A DNA stretch of 64,000 bases from Aliiglaciecola sp. 3_MG-2023 (GTDB lineage: Bacteria; Pseudomonadota; Gammaproteobacteria; Enterobacterales; Alteromonadaceae). A model generated the notes under the pieces. That model made no database searches. It was given only the letters and a program-made list of their open reading frames with translations, and had not been told where the DNA came from. The position numbers and the translations under genes were made by a program. The DNA lies in contig NZ_JAUORV010000015.1 in the NCBI RefSeq assembly GCF_030548205.1, forward strand, positions 62,001 to 126,000, in the 5' to 3' direction. Numbering within the stretch: the first letter of the stretch is position 1; every line of letters begins with the position of its first letter. Of the stretch, positions 1 to 9,826 are shown piece by piece.

Positions 1-367
1 TAGCCAAACCTTTATCTGAATTAATTTCTGCAAATAAATCGTTAAAGGCTAGCGCTTCTTCTGTTGTTTCAGATATGCGAGGAAAAACTGATTTTTCAAG
101 TCTCTGGTCATCTGTATTTTGTTTAGGATCCGATGCCAGTTTATCATAAACCTCAAAATGACCGGTCGAAACATAGTCTACTAAGGTTTCACAAAACAAT
201 CTTATTTCACTCAACTCCGGCAAACCAGAAGAGGCCTTTTCAAAAGGAGGTAACCCAGCTAATTGACAATACTGAACCAATAGCTTTTGTCGCTCTTGCA
301 GCCAGATATCAACAGATTTGTGGTAGCCACTCCATTTCTGTTTGGCGAGTTCGACTTTGGTCAGCAT
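1..367 (-). CDS. rsd: Rsd/AlgQ-family anti-sigma-70 regulator (partial, C-terminus outside window)
   Basis: Reading leftward from the ATG at 367, the frame is open to the window edge (about 122 codons). The N-terminal part matches the Rsd/AlgQ family, which binds region 4 of the housekeeping sigma factor in stationary phase. I see the family-like stretch VDIWLQERQKLLVQYCQLAG near residues 20-39 and LVDYVSTGHFEVYDKL near 68-83, both typical of Rsd helices. It is divergent from nudC, as in E. coli, where rsd, nudC and hemE are neighbours; this context supports the call. The C-terminal residues are missing only because the window ends. A rightward frame over the same DNA is a shadow. Confidence 0.85.
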   Translation of the reverse strand, partial: MLTKVELAKQKWSGYHKSVDIWLQERQKLLVQYCQLAGLPPFEKASSGLPELSEIRLFCETLVDYVSTGHFEVYDKLASDPKQNTDDQRLEKSVFPRISETTEEALAFNDLFAEINSDKGLA

Positions 368-448
368 TGCAAATCCTCAAAAGAGTGCTTTTTATAATGA
401 TCGCAGTATATCATCACCGTTAGTTTAACTAAACTATGCTTTAGTCTA

Positions 449-462
449 TTGACGTAGATCAA
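449..462. promoter_or_regulatory. FNR/ANR-like box between rsd and nudC
   Basis: TTGAC-GTAG-ATCAA differs by one base from the FNR consensus TTGAT-N4-ATCAA. It sits 82 bases before the rsd start and 125 before the nudC start, in their shared divergent intergenic region. The match is seen directly; oxygen-linked regulation of either gene is inference. A perfect copy occurs at 48071-48084, which makes this one a little more credible. Confidence 0.35.
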
Positions 463-586
463 TAGTAACATCGGACTTTCAAGAATGACGATAAATCGTG
501 TTAAGCTAATTTAATCAATCTGACCTCAAATAGTGGTACTTAATACCTTGTTTTGGTGTCTCTTATAGACGACATGTGTGTGACTT

Positions 587-1408
587 ATGCTAATAAATAT
601 AAAAGAAATCGGCGTTAATACTGAAGTTCAGTGGATCATTTTTATGGGGGACAGGATTGTCGCAAATAAGGAACAGCAGGAATTGCTTAAAGCAAGCTGG
701 CAAGATCTGGCGATGATTCACCATTATGATGATCAAATCATTTCATTAGGTGAATTTGATGGCATTCCTTGTTTAGCCGTTGATGTGGGCAATGAACAGC
801 TAAGTATTGATGAGTATGAAACCATTAGCTTACGCGGTGTATACTTAAGTGATAATTTCCCCTTGTTTCAGACTGTCGCCCGTGCTTGGCAATGGATTTT
901 ATTTCGACGAACTCATCGCTACTGCGGACAATGCGGTAGCGCCATGCAGCAAGTGAAATGGGAAATGGCTACCCAATGCTTCAATTGTAATCATCGCTGC
1001 TATCCTCGTGTTTCCCCATGCATTATTGTTGCGATTCGTAAAGGCAACAAGATTTTATTAGCACAAGGCAGGGCACACCGAGATCGGAAGATGTTTTCTA
1101 CCTTGGCTGGGTTTGTGGAAAGTGGCGAAAGCCTCGAGCAAGCAGTGCATCGAGAAGTCTTTGAGGAAGTGGGGGTTAAAATAAAAAATCTTGAATATTT
1201 TGGTAGTCAACCATGGCCATTTCCTCATTCTTTGATGATGGGATATTTAGCCGAACACGAAAGTGGCGAGATAGAGGTTGATGGTGATGAAATTATTGAA
1301 GCCCATTGGTATGAACCGAGCAATTTACCCATTATACCACCGAAAATATCGATTGCTGGCCAACTAATTGAAGAGACCTTACGGCTGATAGCACAACAAG
1401 AAAACTAA
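587..1408 (+). CDS. nudC: NAD(+) diphosphatase / RNA deNADding hydrolase NudC
   Basis: Nudix hydrolase that splits NAD(H) to NMN(H) and AMP and removes NAD caps from RNA. At 273 aa it is slightly longer than E. coli NudC (257 aa). A zinc ribbon is formed by C113, C116, C131 and C134. The Nudix box spans residues 175-197 (G175, E181, R189-E190, E193-E194, G196), and the NudC-specific SQPWPFPHS lies at 207-215. An internal ATG at 644 was considered, but the preceding residues (VQWIIFMGDRI) align with the conserved N-terminal strand of NudC, so the ATG at 587 is kept even though no strong Shine-Dalgarno precedes it. It lies between divergent rsd and downstream hemE, as in enterics. Confidence 0.95.
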   Translation: MLINIKEIGVNTEVQWIIFMGDRIVANKEQQELLKASWQDLAMIHHYDDQIISLGEFDGIPCLAVDVGNEQLSIDEYETISLRGVYLSDNFPLFQTVARAWQWILFRRTHRYCGQCGSAMQQVKWEMATQCFNCNHRCYPRVSPCIIVAIRKGNKILLAQGRAHRDRKMFSTLAGFVESGESLEQAVHREVFEEVGVKIKNLEYFGSQPWPFPHSLMMGYLAEHESGEIEVDGDEIIEAHWYEPSNLPIIPPKISIAGQLIEETLRLIAQQEN

Positions 1409-1424
1409 ACTTAAGACAATAAAA

Positions 1425-1444
1425 AACCCTGCTGGAGCAGGGTT
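1425..1444. terminator. GC-rich hairpin after nudC
   Basis: An 8-bp perfect stem, AACCCTGC/GCAGGGTT, with a TGGA loop lies 17 bases after the nudC stop. The run of six A on its left side becomes a U-tract for leftward transcription; rightward the following bases (GTAATGTTTAG) are only moderately T-rich. It probably acts as a weak rightward or a bidirectional terminator. Confidence 0.5.
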
Positions 1445-1718
1445 GTAATGTTTAGCGTAGAGGTCCCGTTAAACGAGCTTCTTTGTATTTATATGTTGTA
1501 AAGCCATTATTTTATAGCAAAACAAGATAACATAAATCAAGGTGTTTTTTCGAAAACATGTTATAAAAAGTAAATTAGTGAACTAAAAACCGATAAATAT
1601 ACCCTCCAGACCACTTTTTTACTAAACTATGCCGCAATTTTAAATTCAATGGGTTATTCACCGGCTAATTATAAATGACAGTCGGTATTAATTAACTCCT
1701 TTATACTACGGATAAATC
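1445..1718. other. AT-rich intergenic leader of hemE
   Basis: About 310 bases separate nudC from hemE. Apart from the hairpin at its left end I find no ORF, RNA gene or repeat. A TATACT at about 1704 is a possible -10 element for hemE, without a clear -35 hexamer, so no promoter is called. Confidence 0.4.
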
Positions 1719-2789
1719 ATGCAGTTAAAAAACGATCGCTATTTACGCGCTTTGCTTCGTCAACCCGTCGATGTCACTCCAGTATGGATGATGCGACAAG
1801 CAGGACGCTATTTACCTGAATATAAAGCGACTCGTGCTGAGGCCGGTGATTTCATGTCACTGTGTAAAAATGCAGAATTGGCCTGTGAAGTCACTTTGCA
1901 GCCGCTACGACGTTTTGACTTAGATGCCGCTATTTTATTTTCCGATATATTAACGATTCCAGATGCCATGGGCTTAGGTTTGTATTTCGAAACGGGAGAA
2001 GGGCCTAAATTTGAACGTCCATTGACCAGTTATTCTGAAATTGAGGCCTTACCCATCCCCGATCCGGAAGATGAGTTAGCTTACGTAATGAATGCTGTAC
2101 GAACGATTCGACGTAATTTAAAAGGTGAGGTACCTTTAATCGGCTTCTCTGGCAGTCCTTGGACATTAGCCACTTATATGGTTGAAGGCGGTTCGAGCAA
2201 GGCTTTCACCAAGATCAAGAAAATGGCCTTTGCGGATCCTAAATCATTACATTTGTTGCTAGATAAACTTGCTGATTCGGTAATTTTGTATCTTAACGCT
2301 CAAATCAAAGCGGGCGCACAATCGGTAATGGTGTTTGATACTTGGGGAGGCGTTCTTACGCCACGAGATTACCAATTGTTTTCACTCCAATATATGCACA
2401 AAATTGTAGATGGTTTAATCCGAGAGTATGAAGGGCAGCGTATTCCCGTTACGTTGTTTACTAAAAATGGTGGAGCTTGGATCGAGAAGATTGCTGACAC
2501 TGGGTGTGATGGCGTTGGGCTCGATTGGACCATTGATATTGCCGATGCTAAACGTCGGGTAGGAGATAAGGTTGCCCTACAAGGTAATATGGACCCGTCA
2601 ATTCTGTATGCTTCTGCACCTCGTATTGAAGAAGAAGTGCAAACTATATTGGCAGGTTATGGCGAAGGCACTGGCCATGTGTTTAATCTTGGTCACGGTA
2701 TACATCTAGATGTGCCACCGGAAAACGCCGGAGTTTTCGTGGAAGCCGTACATAAATTCAGTAAGCCATATCACCAGACATCAAAATAA
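1719..2789 (+). CDS. hemE: Uroporphyrinogen decarboxylase
   Basis: Cytoplasmic enzyme that decarboxylates the four acetate side chains of uroporphyrinogen III to give coproporphyrinogen III in heme synthesis. At 356 aa it matches the family length (E. coli 354). The N-terminal signature [15 protein letters not shown] contains the substrate-binding arginines. [17 protein letters not shown] and the C-terminal [17 protein letters not shown] are further family blocks. The ATG at 1719 is the only sensible start. Its TAA shares one base with the ATG of the next gene (2789), so the two are probably co-transcribed. The last heme enzyme, HemH, is encoded at 32.2 kb and is not linked. Confidence 0.97.
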   Translation: MQLKNDRYLRALLRQPVDVTPVWMMRQAGRYLPEYKATRAEAGDFMSLCKNAELACEVTLQPLRRFDLDAAILFSDILTIPDAMGLGLYFETGEGPKFERPLTSYSEIEALPIPDPEDELAYVMNAVRTIRRNLKGEVPLIGFSGSPWTLATYMVEGGSSKAFTKIKKMAFADPKSLHLLLDKLADSVILYLNAQIKAGAQSVMVFDTWGGVLTPRDYQLFSLQYMHKIVDGLIREYEGQRIPVTLFTKNGGAWIEKIADTGCDGVGLDWTIDIADAKRRVGDKVALQGNMDPSILYASAPRIEEEVQTILAGYGEGTGHVFNLGHGIHLDVPPENAGVFVEAVHKFSKPYHQTSK

Positions 2790-3427
2790 TGAGAAAGCCG
2801 TTATTTTTATCCTTGAGTGCATTATCAATATTCAGTATTGGATATTGGTTAGGCACTCTTCAGGCTGAAAATAGCGGTGATCAGCAGCAACAAGCTATAT
2901 TAAGCAAAGAAGTGCATATTGAAGTGGACGAGGGGAGTATCCAACCTTCATTAAACGAGCTTAATTCTGTTCACTCTAAGCCCACTCAATCTGAAAATGT
3001 TGAGATACAGATTGTAAACCATGAAAGTGATAGCCCGGAAAATGGAAATGATCCAAAACAGCAAGCTCAACATCTCGCAGAGTTAGGTGACGCGTTTCAA
3101 CATTCAAAACTATCTCGACAACAAAAGTTAGCAAACGAAGCGGAGTTTGAACAAAATTACTCTGCAAATGACGCGGACTTAAGGTCACAAAACCAAATCA
3201 GTGACTTTCTAATGTTACATCAACAAGCAGACTTAATTACCTTACACCGCCTTGACTGCGACCCTACGCGTTGTCAGATGATAGGCGAATATGCCGGTGA
3301 ACATCAAAATTGGTCTAAGGTTTTTTCTGCCATGCGGGATTCGGATTGGTGGGAGTATGTTGGAACATCATCCACAACGACCACCCAAGATGGCAAAACT
3401 TACTTCCATATTTTCTTAAATAAATAA
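2789..3427 (+). CDS. Membrane-anchored protein of unknown function, coupled to hemE
   Basis: 212-aa protein whose ATG overlaps the hemE stop by one base (TAATG), implying translational coupling. Residues 3-24 form one hydrophobic segment (FLSLSALSIFSIGYWLGTL), which looks like an uncleaved signal anchor, so most of the chain should be periplasmic. Residues 28-140 are polar, Q/E/S-rich and probably disordered. The last 60 residues look folded and hold two cysteines (LDCDPTRCQM). I do not recognise the family and assign no function. Coupling to hemE suggests a conserved neighbourhood rather than a known role in heme synthesis. Confidence 0.75.
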   Translation: MRKPLFLSLSALSIFSIGYWLGTLQAENSGDQQQQAILSKEVHIEVDEGSIQPSLNELNSVHSKPTQSENVEIQIVNHESDSPENGNDPKQQAQHLAELGDAFQHSKLSRQQKLANEAEFEQNYSANDADLRSQNQISDFLMLHQQADLITLHRLDCDPTRCQMIGEYAGEHQNWSKVFSAMRDSDWWEYVGTSSTTTTQDGKTYFHIFLNK

Positions 3428-3442
3428 GCTCCAATACTGAGA

Positions 3443-4597
3443 TCATGCGTCCCTTGGCAGGCCTTTTTCTACACTTCTGATTAAGCGTTGTTTCAGTCTT
3501 AAGGTGGTTTGGGTTGGGTCAGGTAAGCTTTGTTTGCGTTCAAGTTGTTGGTCAATAGCCCATTGAATGTGCTCGGCCACCATTTCACTACTACTGGTTA
3601 ACCTTTCTTTTAGTTTTTCTAAAATAGCGGGGTCGAATTCAGCATTGCCCATGGCGATGGCTAAATTTCGTTGCCATTTTTGAAAGCCAATTCGACGGAT
3701 AGCCGAGCCTTCAGTGTTGGCCAGAAACTCAGCTTCGTCCCATAAAAACAATCTGACTAAGTCTTCTCCCTTAATCGTTTTGCGACCATGAAAGTCTTGT
3801 TCTTGGGTTAACTGGGCATAACGATTCCACGGACAAATTAACTGACAATCATCACAGCCATAAATACGGTTGCCCATAGCCGTTCGAAAGTGCTCTGGAA
3901 TAACACCGTCATACTCAATGGTTAAATATGAAATGCATCGTCTAGCATCAACAACATAAGGTTCTACTATGGCTTGGGTAGGGCAAATGGTTAGGCAGGC
4001 AGTGCAACTACCACAATTTTGTTCCACAGGTTGATCGACGGGCAATGGAATATTGACGAATAATTCCCCTAAGAAAAACCATGAGCCTGCTTCTTTATTA
4101 ATGGTTAGCGAGTGTTTTCCTGTCCAGCCAATTCCAGCCTTTTCAGCAACTGCATGCTCTAACACAGGCGCGGAGTCTACAAATGGACGAAACTCTAAAT
4201 CGACAAATTGTTGCTGGATTTTTTCACCCAATTTTTTCAGGCGATTGCGCACCAGTTTATGGTAATCCCGCCCTACGGCATAGCGGCTTATATATGCGGT
4301 TTTAGAGCGCTTTAAATCTTTTGCAAAGCTTGCATCTGGTGGCAAGTAATCCATGCGAACACTGATTAAACGCAAAGTACCTTCCAGTAACTTCGCGGGA
4401 TCTGCGCGTTTTTCCTGGTTTCGTTGAAAAAACTGCATGTCACCGTTGAAGCCCTTATCTAGCCAGCTTTCCAGGTGGGCTTGATGTTGTGATAAATCGG
4501 TATCTGCAATTCCCACTTGTTGAAAACCTAGCGCTTTGCCCCACTCCTTGATATTTTTGGCTAAAGTATTCAGAAAATGGGGGGATAATTGTGTCAC
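3443..4597 (-). CDS. queG: Epoxyqueuosine reductase QueG
   Basis: Cobalamin- and 4Fe-4S-dependent enzyme that performs the last step of queuosine synthesis in tRNA (epoxyqueuosine to queuosine). Two ferredoxin-like clusters are visible, CGSCTACLTICP and CDDCQLICPWN, as is the catalytic-region motif FVDSAPVLEHAVAEKAGIGW. The frame extends to 4639, but the GTG at 4597 is preceded by AAGGA with 5-6 base spacing and gives 384 aa, close to the E. coli length of 379, so I use it. This start overlaps the divergent nnr start by 7 bases, so the two mRNAs overlap at their 5' ends. In E. coli queG and nnr (yjeG/yjeF neighbourhood) are also divergent neighbours. Confidence 0.95.
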   Translation of the reverse strand: MTQLSPHFLNTLAKNIKEWGKALGFQQVGIADTDLSQHQAHLESWLDKGFNGDMQFFQRNQEKRADPAKLLEGTLRLISVRMDYLPPDASFAKDLKRSKTAYISRYAVGRDYHKLVRNRLKKLGEKIQQQFVDLEFRPFVDSAPVLEHAVAEKAGIGWTGKHSLTINKEAGSWFFLGELFVNIPLPVDQPVEQNCGSCTACLTICPTQAIVEPYVVDARRCISYLTIEYDGVIPEHFRTAMGNRIYGCDDCQLICPWNRYAQLTQEQDFHGRKTIKGEDLVRLFLWDEAEFLANTEGSAIRRIGFQKWQRNLAIAMGNAEFDPAILEKLKERLTSSSEMVAEHIQWAIDQQLERKQSLPDPTQTTLRLKQRLIRSVEKGLPRDA

Positions 4598-6108
4598 AGC
4601 GTTCCTTAAAAGCAGAATTGTTAGAACAAAGGTTATCACAAAATCTCTACACAGCGCAGTGCGTAAGAGAAGGGGAAGTGGAAGCAGCTAAACAGTTGTC
4701 GATTCCCCTTTACGACGTAATGCAAGTTGCTGGAGAAACACTTTTTGATTGGATTCAAACACACTTTGATCATCAGACCAATATTCTAATTGCGGTGGGA
4801 ACCGGCAACAATGGTGGTGACGGCTATGTTGCTGCGAGTTTATTGTTAGCCGATGGTTATACCATTACCCTTGCATCTATTGATCCCGCGCGACCATTAT
4901 CCGGAGACGCTTTGTTGGCGCAGCAAAGTTGGTTAGCCAGTGGCGGAGAAGTTGCTGACATACGGCTGGTCGACACCGAGCATTTTGAACTCATCGTGGA
5001 TGGTTTATTAGGTACGGGCTTGAAAGGCACTGTAACCTCCGCTTATCAGTCTGTTATTCAGCGGATAAACCAATCTAGCGCACATATTCTATCCATCGAT
5101 ATTCCTTCGGGTCTGGACGCCAATACTGGCGCATCACTGGGGGCTAGTATTAATGCAGACACCACGATTTCTTTTGTTGGTTTAAAGACGGGGCTGGTGA
5201 CCGGAAACGGCAAACAAAAAAGTGGCAATTTAATTTTCAAACCGCTCAATATTGGCGAAACTTTTGGCCAGTTAATGGAAGCGCAAGGGCGCTTGATTGA
5301 ATACGCAGATTTTGCTCCTTTAGCGCCGCGAGCCTTGCACAGCCACAAAGGGAATAATGGCAAACTGCTTTGCATCGGCGGAAACAATGGCATGGCGGGA
5401 GCTATTCGTATGACTTCCGAAGCTGCTTTGCGCACCGGAGTCGGGCTGGTAAAAGTCTATTGCCACGCCAATTCCACCTCATCCATTGTCCAAGGCCGGC
5501 CGGAGATAATGGCCAGTAGTGAAAATTTAGCGCAATTGTTAGAGTGGGCAGATTGTATCGTTTTTGGGCCAGGATTAGGTCAAACCTCATGGAGCCAAGA
5601 AACCTTTAATCAATTATTTAGCTACCTCATTCATCATCATAAGCCATTGATAATTGACGCTGATGGTTTAAATTTGCTGAGTCATCAATTGCATGCTCTA
5701 CAACTATCTTATTTGATTATGTCCCCTCACAGCGCAGAAGCTGCAAGGTTGTTAAATACAGATGTGGAAAAGATAGAAAACGACCGCTATGGAGCGGCAA
5801 CAAAGCTGGTTGAACGTTATGGCGGCAATTGTATTCTAAAAGGCGCAGGCAGTATTGTGCACAGTCAACAAGGCACTTATGTTTGTGCAAATGGAAACCC
5901 TGGAATGTCCACGGCTGGTATGGGCGATGTGCTGTCGGGAGTGTTAGGTTCACTAGCGGCACAAGGAATGACGGCGGATGAGGCTAGTTTATTTGGGGTC
6001 TGCATTCATTCTGCGGCGGCTGATTTAGTGGCAGATAACTTTGGGCAACGTGGTATGATTGCCAGTGATTTATTTGATTATTTAAGGCAACTAGTAAACA
6101 GAAAATGA
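4591..6108 (+). CDS. nnr: Bifunctional NAD(P)H-hydrate epimerase / ADP-dependent dehydratase
   Basis: Repairs damaged NAD(P)H hydrates. The N-terminal YjeF half (about residues 1-225) epimerises R-NAD(P)HX and contains the glycine-rich [14 protein letters not shown]. The C-terminal ribokinase-like half (about 235-505) dehydrates S-NAD(P)HX using ADP; blocks [26 protein letters not shown] and the phosphate loop [17 protein letters not shown] are present. The start is a GTG at 4591 preceded by a GGGGG Shine-Dalgarno. It is the first gene of the nnr-to-hflC superoperon and overlaps tsaE by four bases (ATGA). Confidence 0.95.
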   Translation: MSQRSLKAELLEQRLSQNLYTAQCVREGEVEAAKQLSIPLYDVMQVAGETLFDWIQTHFDHQTNILIAVGTGNNGGDGYVAASLLLADGYTITLASIDPARPLSGDALLAQQSWLASGGEVADIRLVDTEHFELIVDGLLGTGLKGTVTSAYQSVIQRINQSSAHILSIDIPSGLDANTGASLGASINADTTISFVGLKTGLVTGNGKQKSGNLIFKPLNIGETFGQLMEAQGRLIEYADFAPLAPRALHSHKGNNGKLLCIGGNNGMAGAIRMTSEAALRTGVGLVKVYCHANSTSSIVQGRPEIMASSENLAQLLEWADCIVFGPGLGQTSWSQETFNQLFSYLIHHHKPLIIDADGLNLLSHQLHALQLSYLIMSPHSAEAARLLNTDVEKIENDRYGAATKLVERYGGNCILKGAGSIVHSQQGTYVCANGNPGMSTAGMGDVLSGVLGSLAAQGMTADEASLFGVCIHSAAADLVADNFGQRGMIASDLFDYLRQLVNRK

Positions 6109-6563
6109 AATATACCCAGTTTTTGCCAGACGAGGCAGCTACACTCAGTATTGCTAAACAAATTGCACAACTCACCACCGGTCACTTAGTTATCTATTTA
6201 ACCGGGGATCTTGGGGCTGGAAAAACGTCTTTTAGTCGCGGCTTTTTGCATGGACTGGGACACAAGGGAAATGTAAAAAGTCCCACCTATACAATTGTTG
6301 AGCCCTATGAAGTGTCACCTTGGCGAGTTTTTCATTTTGATTTGTATCGGTTAGCCGATCCTGAAGAACTCGAGTACATGGGAATTCGAGATTATTTTGC
6401 AGATGATTGTATTTGTTTGATCGAATGGCCTGATAAAGGCGCTGGTCTATTGGCAACAGCTGATTTAGAGATTAGTATAGAATTTGAAGCAGGTGGAAGG
6501 CGCATCCACTTAGAGTCCCAGTCAGATGTCGGGCAAAAGATTGTTGAGATATTACAAAAATAA
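6105..6563 (+). CDS. tsaE: tRNA threonylcarbamoyladenosine biosynthesis ATPase TsaE
   Basis: Small P-loop ATPase needed with TsaB and TsaD for the t6A37 modification of ANN-decoding tRNAs. At 152 aa it has the normal length (E. coli 153). The Walker A motif [13 protein letters not shown] is at about residues 34-46, followed by the family block [10 protein letters not shown] and the Walker-B-like LIEWPDKG. The start codon overlaps the nnr stop (ATGA), so it is translationally coupled. The order nnr-tsaE-amiB-mutL is the same as in E. coli (yjeF-yjeE-amiB-mutL). Confidence 0.96.
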   Translation: MKYTQFLPDEAATLSIAKQIAQLTTGHLVIYLTGDLGAGKTSFSRGFLHGLGHKGNVKSPTYTIVEPYEVSPWRVFHFDLYRLADPEELEYMGIRDYFADDCICLIEWPDKGAGLLATADLEISIEFEAGGRRIHLESQSDVGQKIVEILQK

Positions 6564-6565
6564 TA

Positions 6566-7906
6566 ATGATGAAAAGTGTATCTAGACTGATAATTCAATT
6601 ATTGAGCGGCATTTTTATGCTGCTTGTCAGTCATTTGTGTTTAGCACAAAATGCAATCGAAGCACTTAGAATGTGGCCCTCTCCTGATAACACGCGTGTG
6701 GTGTTAGATCTCACTAAACCACCAGAATATTCTTATTTCACCCTTTCCAACCCTGAACGCTTAGTTATCGACTTAGCAAATACCAAGGGCAATATCGATC
6801 TTGCTAATCTGGCCAAGTCATCAGATTTAGTCAAAAAAGTACGATATAGCACGCCTAAAGAGGCGTCGTCAGTACGGGTTGTTTTGGAACTCAAGCGAAA
6901 ATTAAATACAGAAATCTTTGCATTACCGCCAACAGCACCTTACAAAAATCGTTTGGTGATAGATTTAAGTGATCAGTCTGAAGGTTCGCAACAAGTTGTA
7001 ATGAGCTCAGAAAGCTCGACTCGTGATCGCGATATTATTATTGCAATCGATGCTGGCCACGGCGGAGAAGATCCTGGTTCCATTGGTCGGGCGGGTACAT
7101 ACGAAAAAAATATTACCCTAAGCGTAAGCAAACGATTGGCTCAGCTCATTAATGGGGAGTCTGGCCTGCGAGCTGTGTTGACACGCACCGGCGACTATTA
7201 TATTTCGCCAAATGCGCGACCAGATATTGCGCGTAAAAATAAAGCGGATCTATTTGTTTCCATTCATGCTGATGCATTCACCACACCACAGCCTAAAGGG
7301 GCCTCTGTTTGGGTTTTATCAATGGGCAGGGCAAATTCAGTGTTAGGTCGCTGGATGGAACGAACCGAGCGACACTCCGAATTGTTAGGTGGGGCGGCAG
7401 AAGTCATACAAGATACCGCAAGCGAACGTTATCTCGCCCAAGCATTGTTAGATATGTCGATGGATCACTCATTAACAACCAGTTACGACATTAGCAAAAT
7501 GGTCATATCTGAATTAAAACAAGTTACAAGCCTGCACAAAAAACTGCCTCAAGCGGCAAGTTTAGCGGTGTTAACTTCGCCTGATATTCCTTCAATTCTG
7601 GTGGAAATAGGATTTATTTCCAATCCTAAAGAAGAAAAGAACTTAAATTGGAGCCAGCATCGTCAAAAGCTTGCGAGCTCGGTTTTTTCTGCCATTAAAC
7701 AACATTTCAGAAAACTGCCACCCGATGGTACTCTATGGGCTAGCAATGCGCGCTCTGAAAAACGCACTCACAAAGTTAGAAGTGGCGAATCCTTGTCATT
7801 ATTGGCGCAACGCTACAAAGTGCGCATTAGCGCCATAAAAGAAGCAAATAATATGCGCAATGATACGGTGAGAATCGGTCAGGTACTCACCATTCCAAGC
7901 ACGTAA
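6566..7906 (+). CDS. amiB: N-acetylmuramoyl-L-alanine amidase AmiB-type (AMIN, Amidase_3, LysM)
   Basis: Exported zinc amidase that cuts peptide side chains from peptidoglycan during septum splitting. Domains in order: signal peptide (1-27, ending LCLAQ), AMIN domain (about 30-130) for targeting to the division site, Amidase_3 catalytic domain (about 155-375), and one C-terminal LysM (about 400-445). Zinc and catalytic residues sit in DAGHGGEDPG, GTYEKNIT, VSIHADAF and LVEIGFIS. An insertion after the third motif (WMERTERHSELLGG onward) corresponds to the regulatory helix that EnvC-type activators displace in this family. At 446 aa it matches E. coli AmiB (445). Confidence 0.95.
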   Translation: MMKSVSRLIIQLLSGIFMLLVSHLCLAQNAIEALRMWPSPDNTRVVLDLTKPPEYSYFTLSNPERLVIDLANTKGNIDLANLAKSSDLVKKVRYSTPKEASSVRVVLELKRKLNTEIFALPPTAPYKNRLVIDLSDQSEGSQQVVMSSESSTRDRDIIIAIDAGHGGEDPGSIGRAGTYEKNITLSVSKRLAQLINGESGLRAVLTRTGDYYISPNARPDIARKNKADLFVSIHADAFTTPQPKGASVWVLSMGRANSVLGRWMERTERHSELLGGAAEVIQDTASERYLAQALLDMSMDHSLTTSYDISKMVISELKQVTSLHKKLPQAASLAVLTSPDIPSILVEIGFISNPKEEKNLNWSQHRQKLASSVFSAIKQHFRKLPPDGTLWASNARSEKRTHKVRSGESLSLLAQRYKVRISAIKEANNMRNDTVRIGQVLTIPST

Positions 7907-7948
7907 ATAAACGCGTTTTTCCCGCTCTCCAAATTTTAAAGGTTATCT

Positions 7949-9826
7949 GTGTCTATTCAAATTCTATCCCCACAACTTGCCAACCAAATTGCCGCTGGTG
8001 AGGTAGTAGAACGTCCAGCTTCCGTGGTTAAAGAATTAGTAGAGAACTGCTTAGATGCAGGGGCAACTAGTATTGAAATTGAGATCGATAGAGGTGGCCA
8101 CAAGGGAATTTTAATCCGTGACAATGGTAAAGGCATTCCCCAGCAAGAACTAGAATTGGCGTTAAGTCGGCATGCAACCAGTAAAATTTCCAAACTAGAT
8201 GATTTAGAAAATATTTGCAGCCTAGGTTTTCGCGGCGAAGCTTTAGCAAGTATTAGCTCGGTATCGCGATTAACCCTAACGTCCAAGCCAGAAAGCCAAT
8301 CCCAGGCGTGGCAAGCCTGTGCTGAAGGCCGCGAAATGAAAGTGACTCTGCAACCCGCCGCTCACCCCAAAGGTACTAGTATTGAAGTCCTCGACTTGTT
8401 TTTCAACACGCCCGCGAGACGTAAATTTTTACGGGCCGAAAAAACCGAATTTACGCATATTGATGAGGTAATACGACGTATTGCGCTGAGTCGATTTGAT
8501 GTGGCTTTGAGTCTTAAACACAATGGTAAAACGGTCAGGAAATATCCTGCAATCAAAGAGGGGCAATCTGCACTCAAACGGATTTCAGCTGTGTGTGGTA
8601 GTGATTTTGCTGATCACGCCATCCCTATCGACAGTGAATATGCAGGAATTTGTCTCAAAGGCTGGTTGAGTGCGGCCGGTGCGAGCAGAGCGCAAAATGA
8701 TTTACAGTACGTTTATGTGAATGGGCGGGTAATGAAAGACAAGCTCATTAACCATGCCATACGCCAAGCCTATGAAGGGTTAATTGAACCCAATACTCAC
8801 CCCGCTTTCGTGCTTTTCTTGACCTTAGATCCTACCCAAGTGGATGTGAATGTTCACCCGGCTAAACATGAGGTGAGGTTTCATCAATCGCGGCTTGTCC
8901 ACGATCTTATATTTCGTTCAGTATCTAAATCACTGAGTGAATCCTTTACAGATTGTAATGACAATACCCAAAATGAAGAGACCCTGACGCAAGTCACCCA
9001 TACAACCTTGGAAGAGGTGGCTCCGACCCACCAATATATTCGCCCCTTGAGTAGCGCAGTTGATTCGTCATCCCATAATCAGACATCATCCCAACAACGG
9101 GCGGAAGTTCAGGAGCATGGCGTAAATCGAACGCCCAAAGCCTTTAACTATAGTGCGCCAGCGCCACATTCGAAATCGGCAGCAAAGCACTATGGTAGCC
9201 TAATGACGGCGCAAGCTAAGCAGCAGTCATCGGCCAATTTGCCTAGGCATTTGCTGGTTGCTGATAATCGCTTACTGATTGAATGGGGAGAGGTCTTTTA
9301 TTTGTGCAAGGCACCAGACTTAGCGGCTAAAAAACTCAAGGCCGATGCCGAGTTTACGCCGCCGGTGATGCAACCGCTTCTCATGCCCATTTCCCTTACT
9401 TTAGAGCAGGTTCAATTAACCATAGACGACGAATTATTAACGCAAATTAAACAGTTAGGTATTGATCTTTCGCTAGTCAATCAGCGTCTGTTGTTAAAGC
9501 AAGTTCCTTCGGGCACAAGAGCCTTAGATTGGGCAAGTGTTTTACTTAGTTTTTTTGATGCACTTAATGCAAGCCATAAACAAAAGGGAAACACACCCCA
9601 CATCGACGCAAAGGAAGGTTCCGCTCAAGAAAGTACGACTGCCTCTTTACCTGATTGTTTTTACTCGGCTGTGGCTGACTATCAAATCAAAAACTTGAAC
9701 TCAAACAGTCATAATTTTAACGACCTTTTTGAATGGTTACACAAACAGGCCAATGCCACGGAAATTCTTAAATCTTGCGCTACAATAATTCCATTAAACC
9801 ATTGGTTGTCACAATTTGATGAATAA
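7949..9826 (+). CDS. mutL: DNA mismatch repair protein MutL
   Basis: GHKL ATPase that links mismatch recognition by MutS to downstream repair. The N-terminal ATPase domain (1-330) shows [20 protein letters not shown], and [10 protein letters not shown]. The S5-like subdomain contains [10 protein letters not shown] and [15 protein letters not shown] poorly conserved, S/T/Q-rich linker (about 345-430) leads to the dimerisation domain. I see no DQHA endonuclease motif, as expected for gammaproteobacteria that use MutH-type nicking. The start is a GTG at 7949 with AAAGG upstream; the next residues [18 protein letters not shown] match MutL N-termini. It overlaps miaA by 8 bases. Confidence 0.97.
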   Translation: MSIQILSPQLANQIAAGEVVERPASVVKELVENCLDAGATSIEIEIDRGGHKGILIRDNGKGIPQQELELALSRHATSKISKLDDLENICSLGFRGEALASISSVSRLTLTSKPESQSQAWQACAEGREMKVTLQPAAHPKGTSIEVLDLFFNTPARRKFLRAEKTEFTHIDEVIRRIALSRFDVALSLKHNGKTVRKYPAIKEGQSALKRISAVCGSDFADHAIPIDSEYAGICLKGWLSAAGASRAQNDLQYVYVNGRVMKDKLINHAIRQAYEGLIEPNTHPAFVLFLTLDPTQVDVNVHPAKHEVRFHQSRLVHDLIFRSVSKSLSESFTDCNDNTQNEETLTQVTHTTLEEVAPTHQYIRPLSSAVDSSSHNQTSSQQRAEVQEHGVNRTPKAFNYSAPAPHSKSAAKHYGSLMTAQAKQQSSANLPRHLLVADNRLLIEWGEVFYLCKAPDLAAKKLKADAEFTPPVMQPLLMPISLTLEQVQLTIDDELLTQIKQLGIDLSLVNQRLLLKQVPSGTRALDWASVLLSFFDALNASHKQKGNTPHIDAKEGSAQESTTASLPDCFYSAVADYQIKNLNSNSHNFNDLFEWLHKQANATEILKSCATIIPLNHWLSQFDE

